Of a stretch of DNA of 64,000 bases, positions 26,950-35,647 are shown one piece after another. The position numbers and the translations under genes were made by a program. Each line of letters begins with the position of its first letter. Within the stretch, counting starts at the first letter, position 1. The stretch is taken from positions 62,001-126,000 of the forward strand of contig NZ_NJIF01000007.1 of the NCBI RefSeq assembly GCF_002209555.1, given 5' to 3'. The DNA is from Achromobacter insolitus (GTDB lineage: Bacteria; Pseudomonadota; Gammaproteobacteria; Burkholderiales; Burkholderiaceae_B). Under the pieces are notes generated by a model. It was not told where the DNA came from. It did no database searches and saw only the letters and a program-made list of their open reading frames with translations.

Positions 26950-27840
26950 ATGACTGATTTCAAAACGCGCGCGCTGGTATCCCTGTTGAAATGGTTCGGC
27001 CGCATCAAGCCGTCGACGCGATTGCGCATCGGCGCAGGCCTGGGCTGGCTGGCGCCGCGGCTGGCCAAGTCGCGCACGCGCATCGTGCGCCGCAATCTCG
27101 AACTGTGCTTTCCCGACCAGCCCGAACATGTCCGCGAACAATGGGTCGCGGACCACTTCCGCGCGCTGGCGCAATCCATCGTCGACCGCGGCGTGCTCTG
27201 GTACGGCACGCCCGAGGCCATTAAAGAGATGGTGACGCAAAGCGGCGCGGAACGGATCAACGAACTGGTCGCGCAAGGCCGCCCGGTCATCCTGCTGGCG
27301 CCGCATTTCATCGGACTGGACGCCGCCGCCACGCGGCTCACCATGGAGGTGCCCAGCGGCGCCACCATGTACACGCCGCAAAGCGACCCCCAGGTCGACG
27401 CCATCGTGGCGGCGGGCCGCAAGCGCTTTAACGAAGTGTTCCTGGTCAGCCGCAAGGACGGCGTGCGCGACCTGATCCGGCATCTGCGCGAGCGTCGCCC
27501 CGTCTATTACCTGCCGGACATGGACTTCGGGCGCCAGGGCGCCACCTTCGCGCCCTTCTTCGGCGTGCCGGCGGCCACCTTGCTGGCCACCGCCCAACTG
27601 GCCAAGAAATGGGATGCCGCCGTGCTGCCGATCCTGGACTTCTGGAACCCGGATACCGGCCGCTATCATGTCGAAGTTCTGCCGCCGCTGGCCGACTTCC
27701 CGGGGGAGGACTCGCTGGAAGACGCCACGGCCCGCCTGAACCTCGAGCTCGAATCCTGGGTGCGCCGCTGCCCCAGCCAGTACTACTGGGTCCATCGCCG
27801 CTTCAAGACCCGTCCGCCCGGCGAACCCAAGCTCTATTGA
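26950..27840 (+). CDS. Lipid A late acyltransferase (LpxL/HtrB family), second of two
   Basis: A 296-residue LpxL-type acyltransferase. The catalytic motif is H119-FIGL-D124 in LLAPHFIGLD. The conserved YYLPDMDFGRQGATFAPFFG block and the terminal YYWVHRRFKTRP are typical. It starts 34 bases after the first acyltransferase and is clearly a divergent paralogue of it. ATG 26950 gives the natural N-terminus. The pair probably install two different secondary acyl chains on lipid A. Their specificities are not readable from sequence. Confidence 0.92.
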   Translation: MTDFKTRALVSLLKWFGRIKPSTRLRIGAGLGWLAPRLAKSRTRIVRRNLELCFPDQPEHVREQWVADHFRALAQSIVDRGVLWYGTPEAIKEMVTQSGAERINELVAQGRPVILLAPHFIGLDAAATRLTMEVPSGATMYTPQSDPQVDAIVAAGRKRFNEVFLVSRKDGVRDLIRHLRERRPVYYLPDMDFGRQGATFAPFFGVPAATLLATAQLAKKWDAAVLPILDFWNPDTGRYHVEVLPPLADFPGEDSLEDATARLNLELESWVRRCPSQYYWVHRRFKTRPPGEPKLY

Positions 27841-27888
27841 ATTTCGGGCTCGCGCCGCCCGTTCCCCAATATGGGCGATAATCCGGTA

Positions 27889-28782
27889 ATGAACTGGAAC
27901 TTCACCAAAATGCATGGCGCGGGCAACGATTTCGTCGTACTCGACGGGGTCCGCCAGACCATCGAAATGACGCCCGAGCGCGCCCGCGCCCTGGGCGACC
28001 GGCATTTCGGCATCGGCGCCGACCAGATCCTGCTGGTCGAACGCGCGACCCGCCCGGACGCGGACTTCCGCTATCGCATTTTCAATTCCGATGGCAGCGA
28101 GGTCGAACATTGCGGCAACGGCGCGCGCTGCTTCGTGCGCTTCGTGCACGAGCAAGGCCTGTCCGACCGCAACCCGCTGCGCGCCGAGATCGCGACCGGC
28201 ATCCTGGTCCTGGATGAAGGCGACGACGAACAGGTCACCGTCGACATGGGCAGCACGCGCTTCGAGCCTGCCGCGCTCCCCTTCGACACCGCCGGCCTGG
28301 CCTCGCGCACCCAAGGCCAGGACACGCTGTGGGAACTGGAACTGGACGCCCCTGCGGGCCTGCCGCGCACGGTCGCGGTTTCGGCCGTGGCCATTTCCAA
28401 TCCGCACGCGGTGCAGGTGGTGGACAACGTCGACACCGCGCCCGTGTCCGTCCTCGGTCCGCTGATCGAAACCCATCCTCGCTTCCCGCGCCGCGTCAAC
28501 GCCGGTTTCATGCAGGTGGTGGACCGCAACAACATCCGCCTGCGCGTGTTCGAACGCGGCGCGGGCGAGACCCTGGCCTGCGGCACCGGCGCCTGCGCCG
28601 CGGTCGCTGCCGGCATCCGCCGCGGCCTGCTGGACTCGCCAGTACGCGTGCAAACTCGCGGCGGCATGCTCACCGTCGCCTGGAATGGCGAGCAACTGCG
28701 CATGACCGGCCCCGCCGAGTCCGTTTTCACGGGGCAGGTCGACATCGACAAGCTCGTCTTCTCCATGGGGCTGAACCGATAA
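27889..28782 (+). CDS. dapF: Diaminopimelate epimerase
   Basis: A 297-residue cofactor-free racemase that converts LL- to meso-diaminopimelate for lysine and peptidoglycan. The two catalytic cysteines are C75 in [12 protein letters not shown] and C231 in [12 protein letters not shown], and [12 protein letters not shown] marks the N-terminus. ATG 27889 gives the standard start MNWNFTKM. It is followed by a DUF484 gene after three bases and then xerC, the same dapF-DUF484-xerC order as in enterobacteria. Confidence 0.98.
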   Translation: MNWNFTKMHGAGNDFVVLDGVRQTIEMTPERARALGDRHFGIGADQILLVERATRPDADFRYRIFNSDGSEVEHCGNGARCFVRFVHEQGLSDRNPLRAEIATGILVLDEGDDEQVTVDMGSTRFEPAALPFDTAGLASRTQGQDTLWELELDAPAGLPRTVAVSAVAISNPHAVQVVDNVDTAPVSVLGPLIETHPRFPRRVNAGFMQVVDRNNIRLRVFERGAGETLACGTGACAAVAAGIRRGLLDSPVRVQTRGGMLTVAWNGEQLRMTGPAESVFTGQVDIDKLVFSMGLNR

Positions 28783-28785
28783 GCC

Positions 28786-29463
28786 ATGACTGATACTGCT
28801 TTTACCGCCCAGGATATCGCTGGTTTCCTGCAAGAGAACCCTGGCTTCTTCGACGACCACGCGGATGTCTTCGCCACGCTTCAAGTGCCCCATCCGCATG
28901 GCTCGCGCGCCATTTCTCTGGGCGAGCGCCAGATCCTCACGCTGCGCGAGCGCAACCGCGAACTGGAATGGCGCCTAAACGAACTCGTACGCAACGCCAC
29001 TGCCAATGAAAGCATCGGCACGCATGTGGCCAAATGGTGCTGCCGCCTGCTGTCCGAATGCGATCCGCAACACGTGCCCGGCGAAATCGCCCTGGGGCTG
29101 GCCGAACAGTTCGAGCTGAACCACGTGGCGCTGCGCCTTTGGGACCTGTCAGAACTGCCGGCGACCGGCTACGGCGAACCCGTCACGCAGGATGTGCGCA
29201 CCTTCACCGATAGCCTGAAGACGCCTTACTGCGGCACCGATACCGAATTCGAAGCGGCCGGCTGGCTGGACGCCAAGCCCAAATCGCTGGCGCTGGTGCC
29301 GCTACGCCTGGAAGCGGACGGCCCCGCCGTCGGCCTGCTGGTGCTGGGCTCGGACGACCCCGAGCGCTTCAACCCCGAAATGGGCACCACGTTCCTGGAA
29401 TCCATCGGCCAGCTGGCTTCGGCAGCACTGCATCGCCTGAATCCAGCCTCGCCCAAGGCCTAG
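28786..29463 (+). CDS. DUF484 family protein
   Basis: A 225-residue protein of the DUF484 (YigA) family, with a GAF-like C-terminal fold. Family features are DIAGFLQENPGFFDDHADVFATLQVPHPHG at the N-terminus (split in two conserved parts), the LREERNRELEWRL-like coil, and LVPLRLEADGPAVGLLVLGSDDPERF near the end. It lies three bases after dapF and 18 before xerC and is presumably cotranscribed with them. The molecular function is not established. Confidence 0.9.
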   Translation: MTDTAFTAQDIAGFLQENPGFFDDHADVFATLQVPHPHGSRAISLGERQILTLRERNRELEWRLNELVRNATANESIGTHVAKWCCRLLSECDPQHVPGEIALGLAEQFELNHVALRLWDLSELPATGYGEPVTQDVRTFTDSLKTPYCGTDTEFEAAGWLDAKPKSLALVPLRLEADGPAVGLLVLGSDDPERFNPEMGTTFLESIGQLASAALHRLNPASPKA

Positions 29464-29481
29464 CGGACGCGGGCGGACGCC

Positions 29482-30468
29482 ATGTCGAAAACACCAGATA
29501 CGGCCCCGCCCGAAACTCCCCTGCCGGACGCCATGAGCGCCTGGCTGCGCCATCTGGAAACGAATCGGCGCTATTCCCCTCATACGCTGGACGGCTACCG
29601 CCGCGAGCTGCATTTCCTGCGCGACCTGGCCGACCACGCCAAGCTTCCGCTGGACAAGATCGGCAACGGCCATATCCGTCAGTTCGTGGCGCGCCTGCAT
29701 GCCCAGGGCCGCGGGCCGCGCAGCCTGGCGCGCACCTTGGCGGCATGGCGCGGCTTCTATCAATGGTGGGCCCCGGCAATCGAGCTGGCCGGCAATCCCG
29801 TGGCCGGCGTGCGCGCGCCCAAGGCGCCGCGCGGCCTGCCCAAGGCCTTGTCCGTGGAACAGACCCAGGCCCTGCTGGACCGCCCGCCCGCACAAGTGGC
29901 CACCGAGCCCGCAGCGCTGCGCGACCAGGCCATGCTCGAACTGCTTTATTCCAGCGGCCTGCGGCTGTCGGAACTCGTCGGGCTGGACCTGCGCTACCAG
30001 CGTTCCGGCGATTACGAATCGCGCGGCTGGCTGAACCTCGAAGAGGCCGAGGTCGTCGTGCTGGGCAAGGGCGGCAAGCGCCGTTCAGTACCGGTGGGCC
30101 AAGCCGCCCTGGCGGCCCTGCGCAAATGGATTGCGGTTCGCCCGCAACTGGCCCCCTTCACGGCACAGCCCGAGGACGCGGCCGCGTTGTTCCTCGGCGC
30201 GCGCGGACGCCGCATCTCGCCACGCGTGGTGCAGTTGCAGCTGGCCCGCATCGCGCAACAAGCCGGCGTGCCCACGCATGTGCACCCGCACGTGCTGCGC
30301 CACAGCTTCGCCAGCCATGTGCTGCAATCCGCGCAGGATTTGCGCGCGGTGCAGGAAATGCTGGGCCACGCCAACATCTCCACCACCCAGATCTACACGC
30401 GGCTGGACTTCCAGCATCTGGCCCGCGCCTACGACCAGGCGCATCCTCGGGCCGGACGCAAATCCTGA
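29482..30468 (+). CDS. xerC: Tyrosine recombinase XerC
   Basis: A 328-residue site-specific recombinase that, with XerD, resolves chromosome dimers at dif. The catalytic set is present: R161 (SSGLRLSEL), a Lys in LGKGGKRR (about 196-199), H270 and R273 in HPHVLRHSFASH, H296 in LGHANIS and the nucleophile Y305 in TTQIYTR. The N-terminal SAM-like core-binding domain covers about residues 15-105. The dapF-DUF484-xerC context marks it as XerC rather than a phage integrase. Confidence 0.95.
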   Translation: MSKTPDTAPPETPLPDAMSAWLRHLETNRRYSPHTLDGYRRELHFLRDLADHAKLPLDKIGNGHIRQFVARLHAQGRGPRSLARTLAAWRGFYQWWAPAIELAGNPVAGVRAPKAPRGLPKALSVEQTQALLDRPPAQVATEPAALRDQAMLELLYSSGLRLSELVGLDLRYQRSGDYESRGWLNLEEAEVVVLGKGGKRRSVPVGQAALAALRKWIAVRPQLAPFTAQPEDAAALFLGARGRRISPRVVQLQLARIAQQAGVPTHVHPHVLRHSFASHVLQSAQDLRAVQEMLGHANISTTQIYTRLDFQHLARAYDQAHPRAGRKS

Positions 30469-30501
30469 ACGGCCGAGGCCGCTTGCATACGCCCTGAATG
30501 T

Positions 30502-30528
30502 CGCCCGCGTAGAGAAAGCCCGCGGGCG
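30502..30528. terminator. GC hairpin between convergent xerC and NicO genes
   Basis: An 8-bp inverted repeat, CGCCCGCG (30502-30509) and CGCGGGCG (30521-30528), around an 11-base loop. It sits in the 66-base gap between convergent genes. No T-run follows on either strand, so any terminator role is weakly supported. Confidence 0.4.
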
Positions 30529-30534
30529 CGGCGA

Positions 30535-31596
30535 CTACCCGCCTCCCGCTATCACGCCGCCCAGCAGCATCACGCCCAGCAACAACACCGCCAATGCCGC
30601 CAGCGCTTCCACGCCGTAGCGCAAACGCGCCGCGCCTTTGCTGGACAGGCGGTGGCCGATGCGCTCGGCCGCGCCGCCCGCTGCAACGGCCAGGCAGGCG
30701 AGCACCGCCACGGTCAGTCCGGTACCCAGTCCCATCGCCAGGGCCGAGGCCACGCCAGCCAGAAAGAAGCCTTGCGCCAGGGCGAACACCAGCACGATCA
30801 GCGCGCCGCTACATGGACGTAGCCCCACGGCCAGTACCGCTGCCCATGCGCGGCGCCAGTTGAGCGGGCCCGCGACTTGCTCCGGCGCCGGCGCATGCGC
30901 ATGGCCGCAGGCGCAATCTGCCCCGTGATCGTGAAGATTGTGGTGCGGGTGGGCATCCACGTGGGCGTGCCCATGAGCGTGCGCATCCCCGCTGCCGTGG
31001 AAATGGCCATGGCTGTCATGGGCGGCAGCAACGGACACGCGCCTGGCCCGCCCCCGCAGTAACGGACGGATTGCCTTGACCCACACCAGCCACGTCCCAA
31101 GCAACGTCACCAAGGCGTAGGAAATCAGCTCAAGCCAGCGTGTCGCGTTGTTCATCGTTGCAGCCGTGGCATTGAAGACCAGCGCCAACGCCGCCACCAG
31201 CGCGATCGCCACCAAGGCCTGGATCAACGCGGACACCAACGCCAGCAGCGCGCCATTGCGCGCGGTCTGGCGGTTGGCGAGCACATAGGAAGAGATCACC
31301 GCCTTGCCATGCCCGGGCCCCAGGGCGTGGAACACACCGTATGCGAACGACAGACCGATCAAGGTCCAGGCTGCGCCACCGTCCGCCTGCCAGACGCGCA
31401 CCGCCCCCGTCAACTGCCGGTAAAAATGGCTCTGCCAAACGGACACCTGGCCGAAAAAGCCAGCCAGCCAACCTGGGCCGCCCATGCCCGCGCCGCTTTC
31501 CGGCACGCCAAAGGGATGCGCGCCCTGGGCCATGGCGGCGCCCGGCCCGCCCAGCAGCAAAACCGTCAATAGCAGCAAGGCCGGCGCTAGGGGCAA
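30535..31596 (-). CDS. NicO/RcnA-type nickel/cobalt (metal) permease
   Basis: A 353-residue membrane protein of the NicO family. A signal-like N-terminus (LLLLTVLLLGGPGAAMA) precedes a periplasmic stretch. The family core is SFAYGVFHALGPGHGKAVISSYVLA, and the second half has LAVGLRPCSGALIVLVFALAQG. Between them lies a cytoplasmic or periplasmic His/Asp-rich loop (about 190-240). The preferred start is TTG 31596, preceded by GAGG, overlapping the DUF1007 stop; the open frame runs to 31701. It ends a Zur-linked operon, so its substrate may be zinc rather than nickel. Confidence 0.85.
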   Translation of the reverse strand: MPLAPALLLLTVLLLGGPGAAMAQGAHPFGVPESGAGMGGPGWLAGFFGQVSVWQSHFYRQLTGAVRVWQADGGAAWTLIGLSFAYGVFHALGPGHGKAVISSYVLANRQTARNGALLALVSALIQALVAIALVAALALVFNATAATMNNATRWLELISYALVTLLGTWLVWVKAIRPLLRGRARRVSVAAAHDSHGHFHGSGDAHAHGHAHVDAHPHHNLHDHGADCACGHAHAPAPEQVAGPLNWRRAWAAVLAVGLRPCSGALIVLVFALAQGFFLAGVASALAMGLGTGLTVAVLACLAVAAGGAAERIGHRLSSKGAARLRYGVEALAALAVLLLGVMLLGGVIAGGG

Positions 31597-32270
31597 CGTA
31601 CCTCGATGCGATGCGTGAGTCCTTTGGTGATGGCGAAAAGCTCGTCCGGCAAGGCGTCCGGGTCGGCCGGGATCGCGGCCAGTTGCTGCATGGTTTTCCA
31701 ATCCAGTTCCTTGGGCTTGCGGTAGGCGGATGTACAGGCACGGGCGTCCTGGCCGCCCAGCGAGACTGCGCCGTTCTCCTCAAAAGCGTAGGCGACGAAA
31801 TAGGTGGGATCGTAAATATCCACCTGCGCGCCGCGGGCGCCTGGCGCCACGGGTGTGGCCAGAGGCAGGGTGAAGGACAGCGTCAGCCGCGTCGTCTTCG
31901 GATCCCAGTCGACGCGCGCATCGCGCGGGGCCGCAAACACGGCCGTCTTGCCGTCCACCGTAACGCGGGTGAAGTAGTGCGAGATCGGCTCGCCCAGCGC
32001 CTGCATCCAGTCCCGCGCCATGCCCTGCAGGATCTCGGGCGACAACGAGCCGTCCTTGCCCTTCTTCAAACCCTGCGTGGCGTAGGCGCCGAACATGTCA
32101 TCGAATCGCCAGACCTGCCGCACCGCAGTGATGCGCTGCTGTTCATCGATATCGATGGCCGCGCGGGCATCGATCCACATATGGGGGTGCGCGCTGGCGG
32201 CGCCTGCCGCCAGCAGCATCCCCGCCGCGGTCAAGGCTGCATGGCCGCGGCGAGCTGACTTGCGTTCCAT
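31587..32270 (-). CDS. DUF1007 family periplasmic protein
   Basis: A 227-residue secreted protein with a signal peptide (ending ASA) and mature start HPHMWIDARAAIDID, the hallmark of DUF1007. The HPHM motif is a plausible metal-binding N-terminus. DUF1007 genes regularly accompany NicO-type permeases, as here. Its 5' end overlaps the znuA 3' end by 40 bases and its 3' end overlaps the permease start, so it is locked into the same operon. The exact role is unknown; a periplasmic metal-binding partner is inferred. Confidence 0.85.
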   Translation of the reverse strand: MERKSARRGHAALTAAGMLLAAGAASAHPHMWIDARAAIDIDEQQRITAVRQVWRFDDMFGAYATQGLKKGKDGSLSPEILQGMARDWMQALGEPISHYFTRVTVDGKTAVFAAPRDARVDWDPKTTRLTLSFTLPLATPVAPGARGAQVDIYDPTYFVAYAFEENGAVSLGGQDARACTSAYRKPKELDWKTMQQLAAIPADPDALPDELFAITKGLTHRIEVRCP

Positions 32271-33205
32271 TCAAACATTTCCAGATAGGTAGCGCCGGGC
32301 TGTCCAGGTTTGGACAAGGCATCGGAATAAAGCGTACCACCCACCTTGGCGCCGGTTTCGCGGGAAATCTGCTGCACCAGTCTGGGGCTGCTGATGTTTT
32401 CCACGAAGACCGCCGGCACGCGTTCGCGCTTGACCTGCTCGATGATGCGGGCCACCTCGCCTGCGGCGGGCTCCGCATCGGTCGACACCCCCATCGCGGG
32501 GATAAAGGCTACGCCGTAGGCATCGCCAAAGTAGCCGAAGGCATCGTGCGAAGTCACGATCTTGCGGCGCTCGGCCGGAATTGCGGCAAAGGTCTTGCGG
32601 ACCTGGGCGTCCAGCGCTTGCAGGCGCGCGACATAGGCCTCGGCGCGCTGGCGGTACGCTTGCGCGTGCGCCGGGTCGGCGGCGGCGAGACCCTCCGCCA
32701 CATTGCGCGCGTACATCACGCCATTGGCCAGGTCCTGCCATGCGTGCGGATCGGCGCCGCCATGATGGTGACCGTGACCATGTTGGTGTTCTTGATCGTG
32801 GTCGTGGTCGTGGTCGTGGTCATCATCATGCCCGTCGCCCGCGAACTTACGCGCCTTCACCCCCTGGGAAGCGACCACGGTGGCGCCGCCAAAGCCGGAT
32901 GCCTTCGCCAGGCGCGGCATCCAGGTCTCGAAATCCAGGCCGTTGACGAACAGCACGCGCGCGGCGGCCAGTTTCTTGGCATCGCCGGGCGTGGGCTCGT
33001 ATTCGTGCGCGTCGCCGTCGGGGCCCACCAGCGTAGCCACGTCGACATCCTTTCCACCCACTTCGCGCACGATGTCGCCCAGGATGGAAAAACTGGCCAC
33101 GGCTTTCAGCGGCTCGGCGGCATGCGCGACGCCGAACAGCGTGGACAGGCACAAGCCTGCCATGGCAAGCAGCGCGCGGCGGCGTGCCGGGGGTTGGAAA
33201 CGCAT
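32231..33205 (-). CDS. znuA: Zinc ABC transporter substrate-binding protein
   Basis: A 324-residue cluster A-I metal-binding protein with a Sec signal peptide (ending GVAHA). Metal ligands are expected at the first His in DGDAHEYEPTPGD, at the His in GGADPHAWQDL, and in TSHDAFGYFGDAYG. A long Asp/His-rich loop (about residues 125-150) is typical of zinc receptors. It lies 21 bases behind znuB in the minus-strand operon. Together with ZnuB and ZnuC it forms a high-affinity Zn2+ importer. Confidence 0.93.
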   Translation of the reverse strand: MRFQPPARRRALLAMAGLCLSTLFGVAHAAEPLKAVASFSILGDIVREVGGKDVDVATLVGPDGDAHEYEPTPGDAKKLAAARVLFVNGLDFETWMPRLAKASGFGGATVVASQGVKARKFAGDGHDDDHDHDHDHDQEHQHGHGHHHGGADPHAWQDLANGVMYARNVAEGLAAADPAHAQAYRQRAEAYVARLQALDAQVRKTFAAIPAERRKIVTSHDAFGYFGDAYGVAFIPAMGVSTDAEPAAGEVARIIEQVKRERVPAVFVENISSPRLVQQISRETGAKVGGTLYSDALSKPGQPGATYLEMFEWNASQLAAAMQP

Positions 33206-33226
33206 GGCGTATCTCCTATTGGTAAG

Positions 33227-34093
33227 TCAGGCCCGGCGCATGCGGCGCCGCGCCGGCAGCAGTCCGCCTTGCGGGCCGCCCACGATGGAAAACAGATAAC
33301 AGGCGCCGGCCGCCAGAATGATGGCGGGCGAGGCGGGCACGTTGTAGTGGTACGAAATAAGCAGGCCCGCCACCGAGGCCGCCACACCCAATCCCGCGGC
33401 CAGCGGAATCTGGCGGGCAGCCGAGCGGACCCAGAAGCGCGCGGCGGCGGCGGGCAGCATCATCATGCCGACCACCATGAGCGTGCCCAGCACCTGGAAT
33501 CCCGCCACCAGGTTCACCACCACCAGCACCAGGAACCCCATGTGAACCCAGCCTCCGCCGCCGCCGCTGGCGCGCAGGAAGCCCGGGTCCAGGCATTCGG
33601 CGACCAGCAGCCGGTAGATCGCGGCCAACACCAGCAGCGTCACGCTGGCCGTGGCGGTGACCAGCAGCAGCGCCGCGTCATCCAGCCCCAGCACGGTGCC
33701 GAACAACACATGCAACAGATCCATGTTCGAGCCGCGCAGCGACACCAGCAGCACGCCCAGCCCCAGGGATATCAGGTAGAAGGCCGCGAAGCTGGCGTCT
33801 TCGCGCAACGGAGTCAGGCGCGCCACGAGCCCCGCCAGCAGGGCCACGGCCAGTCCCGTGACGATGCCGCCCAGCATCATCGCGCCCAGCGACAGGCCGG
33901 CCAGCAAGAAGCCCGCCGCCACCCCCGGCAGGATGGCGTGCGACATGGCATCGCCCATCAGGCTCATGCGCCGCAGCACCAGGAACACGCCCAGGGGGGC
34001 AGCGCCCAGCGACAGGGCGCAGGCGCCCGCCAGCGCGCGCCGCATGAATCCGTAGTCGAGGAAGGGCGAAAGCACCCATTGCGCCAGGCTCAT
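33227..34093 (-). CDS. znuB: Zinc ABC transporter permease
   Basis: A 288-residue inner-membrane permease of the metal (ABC-3) family with about eight helices. Landmarks are FLVLRRMSLMGDAMSHAILPGVA and GFQVLGTLMVVGMMMLPAAAARF. ATG 34093 overlaps the stop of znuC as ATGA, so the two are translationally coupled. It ends with an Arg-rich cytoplasmic tail (PARRRMRRA). It carries zinc delivered by ZnuA, the product of the next gene. Confidence 0.93.
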   Translation of the reverse strand: MSLAQWVLSPFLDYGFMRRALAGACALSLGAAPLGVFLVLRRMSLMGDAMSHAILPGVAAGFLLAGLSLGAMMLGGIVTGLAVALLAGLVARLTPLREDASFAAFYLISLGLGVLLVSLRGSNMDLLHVLFGTVLGLDDAALLLVTATASVTLLVLAAIYRLLVAECLDPGFLRASGGGGGWVHMGFLVLVVVNLVAGFQVLGTLMVVGMMMLPAAAARFWVRSAARQIPLAAGLGVAASVAGLLISYHYNVPASPAIILAAGACYLFSIVGGPQGGLLPARRRMRRA

Positions 34094-34809
34094 GCGCGGC
34101 TCTCCGCCGACCATTGCCGCGCCCGCTTCAAATGCGCGTCATTCAGGGTGTCATCGGTATTGCCCCAGGCCACCACCGAACCGGACAACAGCAGGCATTC
34201 GGGGAAATGGTCGCGCACGAGGTCCAGGTCATGCAGCACCGCGATCACGGTACGGCCCTGTCCATGCAGCCCGCAGAGCAAAGCCATCAGGTCATCTGCC
34301 GTATGGCTGTCCACCGCGGCGAAGGGCTCGTCCAGCAGCAGCACGGGCGCATCCTGCATCAACATCCGCGCAAACAGCGCGCGCTGCATCTGTCCACCCG
34401 ACAGTGCGTCCACGCCGCGTCCTGCCGCGTCCGCCATGCCCACGGTTTCCAGCGCGTCCATGCAACGGTCCAGCTCTTCATTGGCATAGCGGCGCCATCC
34501 CCCCACGCGACGCCACGCGCCCATGGCCACCAGGTCAAGCACCGACACCGGAAATGAACGGTCCAGCTCGGCGGCCTGGGGCAGCCAGGCCAGCTCCGAT
34601 CGCCCCCCGCCGCTGATGCGCACACTGCCGGCCATGGGACGCAGCACGCCCATGATGCCCTTGATCAGGGTGGACTTGCCGGCGCCGTTGGGCCCCACCA
34701 CGGCGGTCATGGCGCCCGCGGCGAAACGTCCCGACACGGACTTGAGCGCCGCGTGCCCATGCCAGCCGAAAGAAGCATCTGCCAGCTCGATCGTGACCGG
34801 CGCGTTCAT
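34090..34809 (-). CDS. znuC: Zinc ABC transporter ATP-binding protein
   Basis: A 239-residue ABC ATPase. Walker A is GPNGAGKST (about 53-61), the signature is LSGGQMQR, Walker B is LLLDEPF and the H-loop is in VLHDLDLV. ATG 34809 is preferred; it overlaps the stop of a 56-residue ORF as ATGA, and its own stop overlaps znuB in the same way. It powers zinc import. It lies downstream of the Zur-box-like palindrome at 35020-35038. Confidence 0.92.
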   Translation of the reverse strand: MNAPVTIELADASFGWHGHAALKSVSGRFAAGAMTAVVGPNGAGKSTLIKGIMGVLRPMAGSVRISGGGRSELAWLPQAAELDRSFPVSVLDLVAMGAWRRVGGWRRYANEELDRCMDALETVGMADAAGRGVDALSGGQMQRALFARMLMQDAPVLLLDEPFAAVDSHTADDLMALLCGLHGQGRTVIAVLHDLDLVRDHFPECLLLSGSVVAWGNTDDTLNDAHLKRARQWSAESRA

Positions 34810-34976
34810 CGCGGCCACCAGTCCAGTGCCCAGCCGGTCAAGGTCCAAAGCAAGGCCACGGCGGCCAGGGCGATACCCATGCGGCGCCAGGCCGAGACCA
34901 GGAAGGCGGAACGCGGTGGAAGGGTTTGCCGGAGCGGGGCGTCGGGCCGCCGGGGCAAAAGCGTGAAATGGGACAT
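34806..34976 (-). CDS. 56-residue single-helix membrane protein ahead of znuC
   Basis: A small ORF starting MSHFTLLPRRPDAP and ending LDWWPR. A basic, Pro-rich N-terminus (1-25) is followed by one likely membrane helix (about 33-51, Ala/Leu-rich). Its stop overlaps the znuC start as ATGA, which is strong sign of a coupled, real gene. It would be the first gene after the Zur-box-like site, about 44 bases downstream. The ribosome site is poor. I recognise no family; it could be a small accessory subunit of the zinc importer. Confidence 0.55.
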   Translation of the reverse strand: MSHFTLLPRRPDAPLRQTLPPRSAFLVSAWRRMGIALAAVALLWTLTGWALDWWPR

Positions 34977-35019
34977 GGAAGGAATGCGGAGGAGAATTTC
35001 GGCTGCAGCCCGTTTTTAT

Positions 35020-35038
35020 TATGTTATATCATAACTAA
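35020..35038. promoter_or_regulatory. Zur box in the zur-znu divergent promoter
   Basis: The AT-rich dyad GTTAT-ATC-ATAAC (35023-35035) lies in an otherwise GC-rich gap between the znu operon (minus) and zur (plus). It closely resembles the Zur consensus core GTTATANNATAAC-like operators of proteobacteria. Zn-loaded Zur bound here would repress the znu operon and could autoregulate zur. Confidence 0.75.
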
Positions 35039-35140
35039 AAGGCTTGATTCCTCGGCGTTCGCCCGCAGCTGGATGTTTTCTGCTACCTTCCAGGCATCTC
35101 GCGCGCATTGCGCGCGTTTCCCATAGAGATAAAGCCAGCC

Positions 35141-35647
35141 ATGTCCGCACCGCCCCGCCCCCCTCGCAGCGATACAGTCGGCGCCCAGCTCAGCGTCGCC
35201 GAAGCGCTATGCGAGCAGCGCGGACGCCGCCTCACCCCCATACGCCGCAAGGTGCTGGAACTGCTGCTGCGGCATGGCCGCAGCCTGAAGGCCTATGAAT
35301 TGCTGGACGCGATGCGCGCGGTGCATCCAGGCGCCGCGCCCCCGACCGTGTACCGCGCCCTGGACTTCCTGATGGATGAGGGCCTGATCCACCGCCTGGA
35401 TGCGGTCAACGCCTGGAGCGCCTGCCACGATGCCGGCGGCGCCCCCCATGACCTGCTGGTGGTCTGTACGGGCTGCGGTGCAGTCGCGGAAGTGTCCGAC
35501 CCCGCCATGAGCCGCCAATTGGCCGAACGCGTGGCCCAGACCGGTTACGTCCTGGCGACGCATGAAACCGAAATCCGCGCGCTGTGTCCCCAGTGCCAGC
35601 AAAAGCAGCCCGCCGCGGACGCCGGCCACGGCCACCACCATCATTAA
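35141..35647 (+). CDS. zur: Fur-family zinc uptake regulator
   Basis: A 168-residue Fur-family repressor. The winged HTH spans about 20-85 (LTPIRRKVLELLLRHGRSLKAYELLD and PPTVYRALDFLMDEGLIHRLD). The dimerization part carries two CxxC pairs, CTGC and CPQC, for the structural zinc, and it ends in a GHGHHHH tail. Position next to znu genes and the Zur-box-like dyad makes Zur more likely than Fur or PerR. ATG 35141 gives the natural start; the frame begins at 35108. Confidence 0.92.
   Translation: MSAPPRPPRSDTVGAQLSVAEALCEQRGRRLTPIRRKVLELLLRHGRSLKAYELLDAMRAVHPGAAPPTVYRALDFLMDEGLIHRLDAVNAWSACHDAGGAPHDLLVVCTGCGAVAEVSDPAMSRQLAERVAQTGYVLATHETEIRALCPQCQQKQPAADAGHGHHHH

Noticed and set aside
26788-28899. 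703-residue minus-strand ORF opposite the acyltransferase and dapF
   Set aside because: Same reasoning: low-complexity shadow of conserved genes.
32780-32840. GTGGTC repeats inside znuA
   Set aside because: These encode the Asp-His loop of the zinc receptor and are not an independent repeat.
32546-34489. 647-residue plus-strand ORF opposite the znu genes
   Set aside because: His/Gln-rich antisense product of conserved metal-transport genes.
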